Shown: positions 1 through 8,327 of the stretch, piece by piece
Position numbering within the stretch: position 1 is the stretch's first letter
Layout: the number at the start of each line of letters is the position of its first letter
Notes under the pieces: model-generated
What the model was told of the DNA's origin: nothing
The model's database searches: none
Seen by the model: only the letters and a program-made list of their open reading frames with translations
Position numbers and translations under genes: made by a program
Assembly: GCA_002317225.1 (NCBI GenBank)
Contig: DCIW01000165.1
Span: 1 to 10,427 of the forward strand
Direction: 5' to 3'
DNA from: Prevotellaceae bacterium UBA1716
Lineage (GTDB): Bacteria > Bacteroidota > Bacteroidia > Bacteroidales > Bacteroidaceae
DNA: 10,427 nucleotides

Positions 1-17
1 AATAATAGTTTCTTCAT
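1..17 (-). CDS. 5' end of an unidentified gene (starts MKKLL), truncated by the window edge
   Basis: Reading leftward from position 17, an ATG is followed by codons for K, K, L and L before the window ends. A Met-Lys-Lys-Leu-Leu start is typical of a Sec signal peptide and matches the start of the three-module protein at 8285. A TAnnTTTG promoter box lies about 57 bases upstream (74-81), which supports a real gene start with a leader of about 50 nt. Product and family cannot be known from five codons. It points the same way as the other genes here and could be a further secreted protein, but that is a guess. Confidence 0.5.
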
Positions 18-73
18 AAGTAATGTTTTGTTTGATTAAAATGAAATTAAATGATTCGTTTATGTTTCTGCTG

Positions 74-81
74 CAAATTTA
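74..81 (-). promoter_or_regulatory. Bacteroidota-type -7 promoter box for the leftward partial gene
   Basis: On the minus strand the sequence reads TAAATTTGCAGCAG, matching the Bacteroidota sigma-ABfr -7 consensus TAnnTTTG. The expected start site is about position 66-68, giving a leader of roughly 50 nt before the ATG at 17. No clear -33 TTTG sits at the usual spacing; one TTTG is present but 24 bases away. One ACGAAT hexamer (minus strand, 54-59) lies in this leader, as in the GH5 leader. Confidence 0.55.
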
Positions 82-218
82 CGAATAATCCGCCTTTTAT
101 TCATACAAAGCGCGTTACTTAAACTTATAAATGCGTTACATTTTTATTTAAAAGCATGTTTTTCCTATAGTTACAAATAAATGAAACGTACTTAAAAGTA
201 CAAATGTAGAAAAGTTCG

Positions 219-226
219 TACCTTTG
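219..226 (+). promoter_or_regulatory. Rightward -7 promoter box for a non-coding transcript
   Basis: The plus strand reads TACCTTTGCA, a perfect TAnnTTTG -7 box, in an AT-rich intergenic region. No gene lies downstream on this strand, but a structured stretch and a strong terminator at 475-507 follow. A -33 element is not obvious. It diverges from the leftward promoter at 74-81, with about 140 AT-rich bases between them. Confidence 0.6.
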
Positions 227-232
227 CAATGT

Positions 233-507
233 CAAAAGGAAAAAGGTCCTTCAAACGAGGAAATCTCCTCAAGACATCTTGAAGTATAAACTAAAGATTA
301 ATATAAAATTTCTAAGTATTTAATAGACGGTAAAAGATTGTATAGTTTGGTTTTTGATAATAGTTAGTTAATAAGTGTAGAGTTTTCTTTCATAGAATTT
401 CTCATAATTAGATTAAAAAGTTAGGTTATTTATTTAGTACCCCTATTAGGACTAAGTTTTAATTAGTTAGTATCAAAAAATCCTCTTCGTGATGAAGGGG
501 ATTTTTT
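233..507 (+). ncRNA. Candidate small RNA of about 270 nt (promoter to terminator, no ORF)
   Basis: This stretch is bounded by a TAnnTTTG promoter (219-226) and an intrinsic terminator (475-507), and has no plausible protein-coding frame. The 5' end can fold into nested hairpins: CTTCAA (249-254) pairs with TTGAAG (279-284) and encloses GAGGA (257-261) paired with TCCTC (266-270). Nearer the 3' end, TTAGT (434-438) pairs with ACTAA (451-455) around a CC/GG pair. The middle is AT-rich with weak structure. Small RNAs are known regulators of glycan loci in Bacteroides (for example DonS and GibS), but I see no specific match to them and assign no family. The start site is inferred from the promoter box. 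Alternatives are a decayed gene's leader or spurious transcription. Confidence 0.45.
475..507 (+). terminator. Intrinsic terminator, probably bidirectional
   Basis: A 14-bp stem with one G-T wobble, from AAAAAATCCTCTTC (475-488) and its complement (494-507), surrounds a 5-nt loop. On the plus strand the stem ends in a run of six T. On the minus strand the arm also ends in six T. It can therefore end the rightward candidate small RNA and also catch leftward read-through from the HTCS gene, whose stop is at 693-695. Confidence 0.85.
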
Positions 508-610
508 ATTTTACTGCCCAAGTATTTATCATTCCTTTTTAGCATAAATACCAGACCATTTACTTTTCATTAAGGCTTCATAACTTTTTCCTGCTCTTTT
601 CCTCCTATAT

Positions 611-676
611 CGGGAAAGTTTTCACATAGTAACGTGAAAGCTTTCACACAAGGGCGTGAAAGCTTTCATACTATAG
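611..676. repeat. Three tandem 22-bp units carrying the palindrome GTGAAAGCTTTCAC
   Basis: Three units of exactly 22 bp lie head to tail at 611-632, 633-654 and 655-676. The middle unit has the perfect 14-bp palindrome GTGAAAGCTTTCAC (634-647). The third differs at one base (656-669, ending CAT). The first is more diverged (612-625, GGGAAAGTTTTCAC). The period is close to two helical turns. In RNA, neighbouring units could pair into a stem of 12-13 bp with a short loop, so the array may form the 3' end structure of the HTCS mRNA, whose stop codon lies 17 bases away. No U-tract follows on the minus strand, so a classical terminator is not indicated. It could instead be a protein-binding array or an intergenic palindromic repeat family. 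Confidence 0.9.
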
Positions 677-692
677 AAGGAAAATGTTTTTG

Positions 693-3600
693 TTATTTTT
701 CTTGTTGCTCATCTTCGCTTGCAGCTTGCTTCTTCATCCATTCGGAAGGAGAGAGGCCATAGAGTGCTTTGAAGTAAGTAGAGAATGATGATGGAGACTT
801 GAATCCACAGGCAATACTTACACCTGCAATGTCCATCTTCTTTGTTGAGAGAAGTCGTGCAGCTTCCTTCAAACGCACATACTTGACAAATTCGCGAGGT
901 GACTGTCCTGTCATGTCCTTCATCTTACGATAGAAATGTACGCGTGAAATACCAACAATGTCTGCAATCATTTCGACAGAGAGTTCATCGTTATCAAGAT
1001 TATCATTGATAACCTTCATGATACGACGCATAAGATTCTCGTCTGGTGACTCGAGTTCCTTCTTCTCGATAGTGTCTTCCTGTAGCTTCTCCGACTTGAA
1101 ACGTCCTTGCAAGAGTTGGCGGCTTCGGAGAAGTCCGAGTGCAGTAGTACGAAGCACATCAATATTGAATGGCTTTGAAATATATGCATCAGCACCATTA
1201 GTTATACCAGCAATACGATCGGCATCACTACCGAGAGCAGTCATCAAGAGGATAGGGATGTGGTTAGTGTTGAAGTTGGACTTCACCTTCTGACAAAGAG
1301 TCAAACCATCCATAACAGGCATCATGATATCTGAAACTACAAGTGAAACGCACGTAGGATTTGCAATGATGTAATCCCATGCCTGCTGTCCGTCGGAGAA
1401 ATCTACCACTTCGGCATCGGCAGAAAGCTCGGAATTAACATACTGACGAATCGAGGTGTCATCTTCAACAAGTACAATCCTATTAACCATTGTCTCTGAT
1501 GAAGAATCTGAAGTTCCGTCAGTTTGTTTCAAATCTGTAACAGGAACAACAAGTGCATTCTTTTCGACAGTATCAGTATCTTCAATATGATATTCCTCGG
1601 CATTTGAAGTGTCAACACCTGAGATGGTCGGAATAGAGATGTCAAACTGAGTTCCTTTGCCTTGAGGATTGTCTTTAACAACAATCTCTCCCTTATGCAA
1701 CTTAACGAGCATCGCTGTAAGGTTAAGACCTATACCCGTACCTATATAACCATTCTTATGACCAGCGGAGTAGAATCGTTCGAATATCTTTTGCTTGTCT
1801 TCATCAGCAATGCCACCACCAGTGTCGGTTATTGTCAATCCAAAGTTAGAATCGTCTTTCATGAAAAGATCAACAGAAATGCTACCACCATCAGGAGTGA
1901 ACTTGAAAGCGTTTGACAATAGATTCATGATAATCTTGTCAATATTTTCAGGGTCAACCTCAACAGTCAATGTGTTGATTCCATCATGATTGAAGTTGTA
2001 ATTGATATTACGACTTTCTGCTTGTGTACGGAAAACATCGAATGCATTCTGAATGAAACTTACGATTTCCACCTTATGGTAGTCGAGCTGATACTTGCCT
2101 TGATCAATCTTACGTACATCCATCATCTGGTTGATAAGACGTAGGATACGATTGGCATTCTGCTTGATAAGTTTGTAGCTTCGTTGACATTCAGGATCCT
2201 TATCCATACGTATGAGTTTCTCAAGTGGAGCAAGGATTAGAGTCATCGGAGTACGAATCTCATGACTAATATTCATGAAGAACTGAATTCGTGCTTCGTT
2301 GATTTCCTGTTCCTGCTGATGACGTGCCAACACTTTGCGAGCAGCAATGAGACGCTTAACGTAAAGATAACCAAGGTAGCAGATAAGTGCAAAAAGGAGG
2401 AAATACAATATCTGTGCCCACCATGACTCATACCATGCAGCTTTCACCTTGATAATAAGTTCGCGTTCTTCACTTACACCATTATACGAAACCGCACGGA
2501 TGCGAAGTGTATGCTTTCCTGGTTTGAGATTGTCAAAATAAAGACGTGAAGCCTCGCCTTGATTTGTCCAATCCTTTCCGTCAATACTATATTCGTATGT
2601 AACGTGCTGAGTGAAAAGACCTTCAATGCCAAGTTGGATGACGAAGTGATTGTCTTTGTGTGACAAATGGATTTCATGGCAATCATCGAGCACGTCTTCA
2701 AGGATTTCATAATCACGTGAGTCGTCATTGCAATGAATAGTCTTGCCCGCGATAGAAAGATCAACCAACTTAAGCTTCATCGGTGCGTCCATACCATCTT
2801 GTGCAATAATAACCTTTGGATCAAAATATGTAAGACCACTTACTCCACCAAAATAGAGGAAACCATTCATTGAGACTGTAGCACCCTTGTTGAACTCATT
2901 GTCCTGGATGCCATCATCTGTGAAGAAGTTCGCAAATGATTTATCCTTCGAATCGAAGCAACTCAAACCATCATCGGTTCCTAACCATACATTCGAACCA
3001 TCAACCAAGACAGACTCAACACTATTATTTGGCAATCCGTCGGTTGTTGAATAGTTCGTAAGTTCGTTGGTTTTAATATCAAGTACATAGAGGCCGTTGT
3101 TTGTTCCAAGATACATTTGTTTCTTGTCTACAGATGCTTCCATGTGCTTGATTGAGTAAGTACGAAGCATGATTGTGCTCTTCTTCGAAATAACACCATT
3201 ACCGTCATATTGACAAATAATGAGACCATCGGATGTCCCAACAAAAACTTTGTTTCCAAACTGTTTTACACTATAAATGTAATTGTTATGGATGATCTTA
3301 ACACCTTCAGCACCAGAGTTATAGTTGGCAATATATTGCTTAAAACTATTATCCGAAGGATTAAAGTAGTAGAGACCTCCACCCATTGATCCTATCCAAT
3401 AGCAACCATTATCTGCTGGGCAGGTATCGAACACCTGGTTTATTTCCTTAGTGATAAGAGAGAAGTTTCCATTATTGAAAGACCAAAGTCCATCATAATA
3501 TGTGCCAAGTAACAACTTGGAAGAGGATAGGGAAGAGATGGTTGTGAATGACACTGGCATATTAGGAACGGTCTCCTTGCTATAGTGCTGAGAGTGAGTT

Positions 3601-4742
3601 CCGTCCGCAGAGAGATAATAAAGTCCATCATTATCTACTGCGACCCAAAGGTTCTTATTGTCGTCTGCTTTGGTGAGCGTGAAGACTGAATTGGTACCGA
3701 GTGAATTCTTTGTGATTGAGTGTCGACCGATATACTCAAAGCTTGACTCTGTATGAGGCTTGAGCATCACACCTTTAAAATATATACCAACCCACACGTT
3801 TCCGTATGAATCGCATATAGCATCCTTTACATTGGATGTTGCTGTATTAAAGTCGTTTACCTTAATGCTACTTTCGGTAATCTGCTTAGTCTTCTCATTA
3901 TAAACTCTCAAGCCACCACCGTCGGTACAAAGGAAAATGCGAGTGTCGCGCCAAGGATTGATTCCGTATAACACACCACCTAATTCTGCAGGCGACGCAA
4001 TCATTTCAAAATGATCCTTCTTTACATTATATAAATAAAGTCCATTATTGTCTGTAGCAGCATAAAGATTGCCAGTGGTGCTTTCAACAAGCTTGATAGG
4101 ACTCTTTACTCCTGGATAAAGCTTCATCTTCTTACCTTTGCGAAGGTAAAGATGATGGTTGTTTATTGTCCAGACATTATTTCTTTTGTCTTGGTAGAAG
4201 AAAGTTGGATTATAATTGTTGTCTGCATTGAATTCATTGATATGCTTGAGTTGGAAATTACCTTTTGCATCCTTAACGATTTCACCATTTCCGTAACCGG
4301 TGAAAGTCATCATGATACGCTCTTTTCCGTTATCATTTATCTTGTAGAAGCCAATGACACGAACTCTTAAGGTATCACCATTTATGCCAACGAAAGGAAG
4401 GGACTGAAACTTATTGGTAGCGTAATTGAATACTTGAATGCCTTTTCCTGTACCTATAAGGATATTATTGCGGTCGTATTCGAGAGCGAATGTGGTTTCA
4501 TCTTGCAAGAGGGATTGAGAATCGCCTTCAATATGACGATATACGTTTATCTTTGTGCCATCATAACGGTTAAGACCATTTTGGGTTCCAATCCAAATGT
4601 TATGTCGGCTGTCTTCATAAATGTTGTGAATACAAGTATTGGACAATCCTTGTTTCGAGTTGAAGAATAATACATTTTGTGCACCAGACTCGAAAGTACA
4701 CAAAAATAGCATAGTTATGATAGTTAGTATTCGACGAAGCAT
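693..4742 (-). CDS. Hybrid two-component system (HTCS) sensor/regulator, AraC-type output
   Basis: One-protein phosphorelay that senses a ligand outside the inner membrane and controls transcription, normally of nearby glycan-use genes. The order of parts is canonical. A signal peptide (1-21, SGA|Q) is followed by a periplasmic two-propeller sensor (about 25-645) built of repeats such as NIWIGTQNGLNRYDG, VWVGI, WIGSMGGGLYYF and VWLGTDDGLSCFD. A Y_Y_Y beta-sandwich (about 700-770) and a membrane helix (about 774-798) come next. The HisKA domain has phospho-acceptor H827 in NISHEIRTP. The ATPase domain has N-box N940/N944, DTGGGI and GTGIGL. The receiver (about 1087-1205) has acidic D1094/D1095, phospho-acceptor D1138, T1168 and K1190. 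A two-helix-turn-helix AraC domain (about 1237-1340) ends the protein. All catalytic residues are present, so it should be active. Its 1349 residues are usual for the family. It has its own promoter (4771-4778), 22 bases or so from the ATG, and is insulated by the terminator at 4843-4878. The ligand is unknown; the adjacent GH5 suggests a beta-glycan fragment (inference). Confidence 0.97.
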   Translation of the reverse strand: MLRRILTIITMLFLCTFESGAQNVLFFNSKQGLSNTCIHNIYEDSRHNIWIGTQNGLNRYDGTKINVYRHIEGDSQSLLQDETTFALEYDRNNILIGTGKGIQVFNYATNKFQSLPFVGINGDTLRVRVIGFYKINDNGKERIMMTFTGYGNGEIVKDAKGNFQLKHINEFNADNNYNPTFFYQDKRNNVWTINNHHLYLRKGKKMKLYPGVKSPIKLVESTTGNLYAATDNNGLYLYNVKKDHFEMIASPAELGGVLYGINPWRDTRIFLCTDGGGLRVYNEKTKQITESSIKVNDFNTATSNVKDAICDSYGNVWVGIYFKGVMLKPHTESSFEYIGRHSITKNSLGTNSVFTLTKADDNKNLWVAVDNDGLYYLSADGTHSQHYSKETVPNMPVSFTTISSLSSSKLLLGTYYDGLWSFNNGNFSLITKEINQVFDTCPADNGCYWIGSMGGGLYYFNPSDNSFKQYIANYNSGAEGVKIIHNNYIYSVKQFGNKVFVGTSDGLIICQYDGNGVISKKSTIMLRTYSIKHMEASVDKKQMYLGTNNGLYVLDIKTNELTNYSTTDGLPNNSVESVLVDGSNVWLGTDDGLSCFDSKDKSFANFFTDDGIQDNEFNKGATVSMNGFLYFGGVSGLTYFDPKVIIAQDGMDAPMKLKLVDLSIAGKTIHCNDDSRDYEILEDVLDDCHEIHLSHKDNHFVIQLGIEGLFTQHVTYEYSIDGKDWTNQGEASRLYFDNLKPGKHTLRIRAVSYNGVSEERELIIKVKAAWYESWWAQILYFLLFALICYLGYLYVKRLIAARKVLARHQQEQEINEARIQFFMNISHEIRTPMTLILAPLEKLIRMDKDPECQRSYKLIKQNANRILRLINQMMDVRKIDQGKYQLDYHKVEIVSFIQNAFDVFRTQAESRNINYNFNHDGINTLTVEVDPENIDKIIMNLLSNAFKFTPDGGSISVDLFMKDDSNFGLTITDTGGGIADEDKQKIFERFYSAGHKNGYIGTGIGLNLTAMLVKLHKGEIVVKDNPQGKGTQFDISIPTISGVDTSNAEEYHIEDTDTVEKNALVVPVTDLKQTDGTSDSSSETMVNRIVLVEDDTSIRQYVNSELSADAEVVDFSDGQQAWDYIIANPTCVSLVVSDIMMPVMDGLTLCQKVKSNFNTNHIPILLMTALGSDADRIAGITNGADAYISKPFNIDVLRTTALGLLRSRQLLQGRFKSEKLQEDTIEKKELESPDENLMRRIMKVINDNLDNDELSVEMIADIVGISRVHFYRKMKDMTGQSPREFVKYVRLKEAARLLSTKKMDIAGVSIACGFKSPSSFSTYFKALYGLSPSEWMKKQAASEDEQQEK

Positions 4743-4770
4743 AGTTTGGTCAAAAATTAGGTTAGTGTTG

Positions 4771-4778
4771 CAAAGGTA
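4771..4778 (-). promoter_or_regulatory. Promoter -7 box of the HTCS gene
   Basis: The minus strand reads TACCTTTGCAACAC, a perfect TAnnTTTG box, placing the start site at about 4764-4766 and giving a short leader of about 22 nt before the ATG at 4742. No clear -33 TTTG is seen at the usual spacing. It lies downstream of the operon terminator, so the regulator can be made independently of the GH5 operon. Confidence 0.65.
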
Positions 4779-4842
4779 GCAATTTGTTTCGAATTACACA
4801 ACAAAATTCCTTAAAAAGTGCATAAAAAGGTTATTATGATAT

Positions 4843-4878
4843 AAAAAAAGGTGGGCGATCTTCACAGACAGCCCAACC
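4843..4878 (-). terminator. Intrinsic terminator of the GH5/three-module operon
   Basis: On the minus strand, GGTTGGGC pairs with GCCCACC with one bulged T. An inner TCT/AGA stem surrounds GTGA, and the hairpin is followed directly by seven T (4849 down to 4843). It sits about 63 bases past the stop codon at 4941, which fits the end of an operon. A second, weaker hairpin lies closer to the stop (about 4900-4919, GGTAGGC with GCCTATC) but has no T-run. Confidence 0.8.
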
Positions 4879-4940
4879 CGTACGAATCATTTTAAACATG
4901 ATAGGCACGATAGCCTACCATTTTCTGTATGTAATTTTAA

Positions 4941-7900
4941 TTACTTTACAAGTACCTTTGAAGTCTGACCATTTGCAGACTTAACAATGTTGATACCCTT
5001 CTTGAGAGAGTTCTGACGGATACCTGCAGCTGAGTAGATAGACTTAGCAGCATTTGCACCGTTTACACTTGAGATAGCATCTGGAGCTTCTGCACCGAGA
5101 TAGAAGAGCTTCCAGTTGTCCATAACGATCCAGTCGTTACCGATGAGAGTAGTCTTGCGGATACCGAATGTGAGTGAACCACCATCTTCTACGTATACAT
5201 CAATAGTATTAACGTATGCGTTAGGATTGTTGTTCAAAGCTCTTGAAGCACCACGGAGTGAGCTTGGGAAGAAGTAGATGTCGTCACAGTCTTCAACCTT
5301 AGTATCCCAAGGATAAGCGTTGCTTACAGTCTCTTCGTCAAGTTCTTCGTAAGAGATTTCACCTGTTTCTTCGTCCTTAACTTCCTTCTTGAACTGGTAA
5401 GTCCAGTGTGGTTCCCAGATCTCGTTACCTTCAGCATCAGCTTCTTCAGCCTTGTTCCAAGCATCTACATACTGAGTGTATGAACGCTCGTAGAATGATT
5501 CAGAAGCGATAGAAACGATTGAAGTCTCTTCTGCATTTGCATAAAGCTTAGCGTTAGGGTTAGCCCATTCGCCAGTATATTCGTCCAAGTTGTAGAAGAA
5601 GTTGTTGTATGCACCAGCAGCATCACCGTGGTCACGATAGAATGCCTGAACCTGAACGCGGTAAGTACCTGCAGGGAGAGAGTAGATAGTCTGGTTGATG
5701 TCAGAGTTGCAGTTCCAACGTTCAACTGTACCAAGTGAGTCAACTGTCATTTCACCATTCCAACCCTTAGAGAGGTCATCATACTTAGGGTTAACTACGA
5801 GAACAGTTACGTCAACTGGATTGTCCTTAGTAGCTTTGTCAGTACCAAGAGCAGCAAGTTCTGCCTTGTTGTATGGGAGTGCAAGAGCAGCTGAGAGTTC
5901 AGCAAGCTTAGCAGCATTAGCATAGTTTGCAGTGAGGTAAGCAGCCTGCTCGTCCATGAGAGCCTTAACGTCTGCTACATCTGCATACTTCTTAACTGTC
6001 TGGAAGAAACTGAGGTAGTTTTTGTAAGCTTCGAGATCCTTAGCAGCAGCTTCAGCATCAAGATATGTGTCAGTTTCAATTTCACCTACACTAAGTGCAC
6101 CAAGCTGAGCAGTCATAGTGATGTCTGCTTCTGGATTAGATTCTGCATACTGGTCACAGAGTGAAGAGAAACCTGGAAGAGTATTGTTGTTGAAGTTGTT
6201 TACAGCTGTGTTAGCAGCAGATACATAAGCTTCAGCCTCCTTGATTGTTGAGAGTGCAGCCTGGTAGTCTTCCTGAGTTGTGATTGATTCTGGAATCTTA
6301 GCAATAATATTGTTTGCAGCTGTTACGTCACCAGCGAATTGGAGACCTGTAACAGTTTCTGAACCATTGATCTTTTCCTTAACAGCATCGAGAGATGGCT
6401 TGAGAAGAGCAGCGAAGTCTGGAGTCTCACCATAGTAGTAGAGACGGAAACCTGTTACAGCATAGAACCATGTTGAACGTGAACCGATAACTGCATGACC
6501 ATCTTCTACAAGAACCATGTTAGTTCTAAGATCCTGCCAGTCGTCTGTACGATAGAGTGGGTAGTTACCAGCACCCCACCACCAGTGCTCACCCTTGTGA
6601 GTGAACTGAGCCTTTTCCATTGTAGCATCATCTGGCTGAGTACCTGCGTTGATATATACATACTGACCTTCGTGAGGATTATTTCCAGCATTGATGTAGA
6701 ATGCAGCCATTGAGTAGTAACCCTTTGGAAGACCAGAGATTACCTGACGCATTTCCTGATATCCACCGATTGGGTCGCCTGACCATGCACCTACAGCAGT
6801 GAAACCGTGCTGCATTGTTACATTATCAATACCACCCATCCATCCAGATGTACAGTTGTGGTTGAAGATCCATTCGCCCATAGCATCCTTGTTCTGAGTC
6901 CAAGAAACATTGCTTGCGATGTCAATCCAGTCTGGGTGTTCAGACATTACTTCCTTAACACTCTTTTCGCCGTATCCAGCAACCCAAGTTGATTCGATTT
7001 CATCTGAGTAGCAGTAGTAACCCTTTTCTGCATCATAGTGTGGTGCATACTCATTGTTACAGAACCATGCATAGTTGATAGCAGAAGAGAAATCGTAAGC
7101 ACCATTAACTGGTTCCTGACTCATAAGATACTCGATACGAGCAGTACAGAGGTTGTCATATACCTTCTGGATAGTATCAAAGTCATCGTCTGCAGTAGGT
7201 TCGTAGTTAGGGTCGAGACAGTTCTGAGCAGCCTTGAGAGCTACACCGAATGCATTCTTGCCAGGATATTCTGTTGATTCGTAAAGAATCTCCATAACCT
7301 TGATTACGCTCTTAAGGTTATCTGTTGCCTTAGCAGCTTCTTGAGCATTAGCAAGGATTCCGTTAAGAGTTTCAAGAGCACCAGGACATTCTTCCTTAGT
7401 AAGATCAGAAATATCACCAATTTCACCGTCAAACTCCATACGAGCATCGCTAATGAGGGTATAGATAAGACCATCGTTTACATACTTGTCCTCAAGTTCT
7501 TCAAGCTGGTGGTACTTGTCAGCAACTTCTTCCTGAAGTGCAACGAGTTCTGCAGCTTCACCTGCTTCACCTTCGTAGTAGAGCTTGAAGTTTGTAACCA
7601 TGAATGAGTCAGCAGACTTAGCTTCCTTCTTGCTTACACCAAGACGTACATAACCGTCTTCGAGGAGGAAGAATGTAACAGTGTTGTACTTAACACCATC
7701 CTCGTTGTAAGCCTGATAGTGACCTGCATTGAACCAAGCAAGTGAACCAGGAACAGAACATGGACCCCAATAAGAGTCATTTGCATAATGTCCGTCAGAC
7801 ATATCCCAACCTTCCTTTACAAGGTCTTCGTAAATCTGATCACCATTGTACTGTTCGAAAAGACGAGGCATAAGTGGAGTCTTGAATGTACGGCCTGCAG

Positions 7901-8285
7901 TGAATGCATCGCTGTCAATGTCATACTGACCATTCTGAACATAAAGTTGAGCTAAGTCTTGCCAATTGCTTGTGTTGAAAGCGTTTGGATCTGCATCCCA
8001 AGATGTACCAAAACGATAATAACCTTGACATTCTACACGATACATACCAGCCTTAAGTTCTACGTACTGGTAGAGATCTACATCAGTACCATCGTAAACT
8101 TCGAAAAGACCGCCTGTTGTGGTTGTGCTGCCTGTAGCCTTGTCGAGCTTCCAATAATCCATTGGGTCGTTCATAAAGCTAAGGTTTCCCCAATTTACTT
8201 GGTCTGTGATTTCCTCACCGAGATTCCAAGCAAATGCAGAAGCTCCTGTTAAGAGCATTGCTGCTGCGAGTAAAAGTTTTTTCAT
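4941..8285 (-). CDS. Secreted three-module beta-sandwich protein, putative glycan-binding partner of GH5
   Basis: No enzyme motif is recognised. The 1114-residue protein starts with a clear signal peptide (1-19, ASAFA|W). Three modules repeat the same end signatures: a turn and strand such as LPAGTYRVQVQAFYR, then VEDG..., then a closing strand such as DNWKLFYLG. They span about 20-240, 395-620 and 825-1066. In module 1 the signatures are LKAGMYRVECQGYYR and NFKLYYEGE; in module 2, LPKGYYSMAAFY and GFRLYYYGE. This resembles galactose-binding-like/CBM sandwiches, and exposed aromatics (for example GEHWWWGAGNYPLYR in module 2) fit sugar binding. Two helical, Ala/Glu-rich linkers (about 243-392 and 622-820) separate the modules. 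Module 3 contains an acidic insertion (about 940-1000). The C-terminus (1080-1114, KGINIVKSANGQTSKVLVK) resembles a secretion or sorting tail. The gene lies 42 bases after the GH5 stop with no terminator between, so co-transcription is likely. The glycan-binding role is inference; scaffold or adhesin roles remain possible. Confidence 0.93.
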   Translation of the reverse strand: MKKLLLAAAMLLTGASAFAWNLGEEITDQVNWGNLSFMNDPMDYWKLDKATGSTTTTGGLFEVYDGTDVDLYQYVELKAGMYRVECQGYYRFGTSWDADPNAFNTSNWQDLAQLYVQNGQYDIDSDAFTAGRTFKTPLMPRLFEQYNGDQIYEDLVKEGWDMSDGHYANDSYWGPCSVPGSLAWFNAGHYQAYNEDGVKYNTVTFFLLEDGYVRLGVSKKEAKSADSFMVTNFKLYYEGEAGEAAELVALQEEVADKYHQLEELEDKYVNDGLIYTLISDARMEFDGEIGDISDLTKEECPGALETLNGILANAQEAAKATDNLKSVIKVMEILYESTEYPGKNAFGVALKAAQNCLDPNYEPTADDDFDTIQKVYDNLCTARIEYLMSQEPVNGAYDFSSAINYAWFCNNEYAPHYDAEKGYYCYSDEIESTWVAGYGEKSVKEVMSEHPDWIDIASNVSWTQNKDAMGEWIFNHNCTSGWMGGIDNVTMQHGFTAVGAWSGDPIGGYQEMRQVISGLPKGYYSMAAFYINAGNNPHEGQYVYINAGTQPDDATMEKAQFTHKGEHWWWGAGNYPLYRTDDWQDLRTNMVLVEDGHAVIGSRSTWFYAVTGFRLYYYGETPDFAALLKPSLDAVKEKINGSETVTGLQFAGDVTAANNIIAKIPESITTQEDYQAALSTIKEAEAYVSAANTAVNNFNNNTLPGFSSLCDQYAESNPEADITMTAQLGALSVGEIETDTYLDAEAAAKDLEAYKNYLSFFQTVKKYADVADVKALMDEQAAYLTANYANAAKLAELSAALALPYNKAELAALGTDKATKDNPVDVTVLVVNPKYDDLSKGWNGEMTVDSLGTVERWNCNSDINQTIYSLPAGTYRVQVQAFYRDHGDAAGAYNNFFYNLDEYTGEWANPNAKLYANAEETSIVSIASESFYERSYTQYVDAWNKAEEADAEGNEIWEPHWTYQFKKEVKDEETGEISYEELDEETVSNAYPWDTKVEDCDDIYFFPSSLRGASRALNNNPNAYVNTIDVYVEDGGSLTFGIRKTTLIGNDWIVMDNWKLFYLGAEAPDAISSVNGANAAKSIYSAAGIRQNSLKKGINIVKSANGQTSKVLVK

Positions 8286-8327
8286 ACTAAATTAATTAAT
8301 AATAAAATTGGAATAACTAATGTGTAA

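Noticed and set aside
229..282. A 17-codon plus-strand ORF (MSKGKRSFKRGNLLKTS) at the start of the candidate small RNA
   Set aside because: Its ATG lies only a few bases past the -7 box, upstream of or at the expected start site, so it would have to be leaderless. It is too short to support as a gene.
611..676. CRISPR-like repeats
   Set aside because: The units are contiguous with no spacers, each is an internal palindrome, and no cas genes are present.
958..1293. 111-codon plus-strand ORF antisense to the HTCS receiver and AraC regions
   Set aside because: Ser/Arg-rich composition with no domain, sitting opposite strongly conserved receiver and helix-turn-helix motifs. It is a reverse-frame artefact.
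4900..4919. Hairpin just past the three-module gene as the operon terminator
   Set aside because: The stem is short with a G-T pair and no T-run follows; the hairpin at 4843-4878 is the far better terminator.
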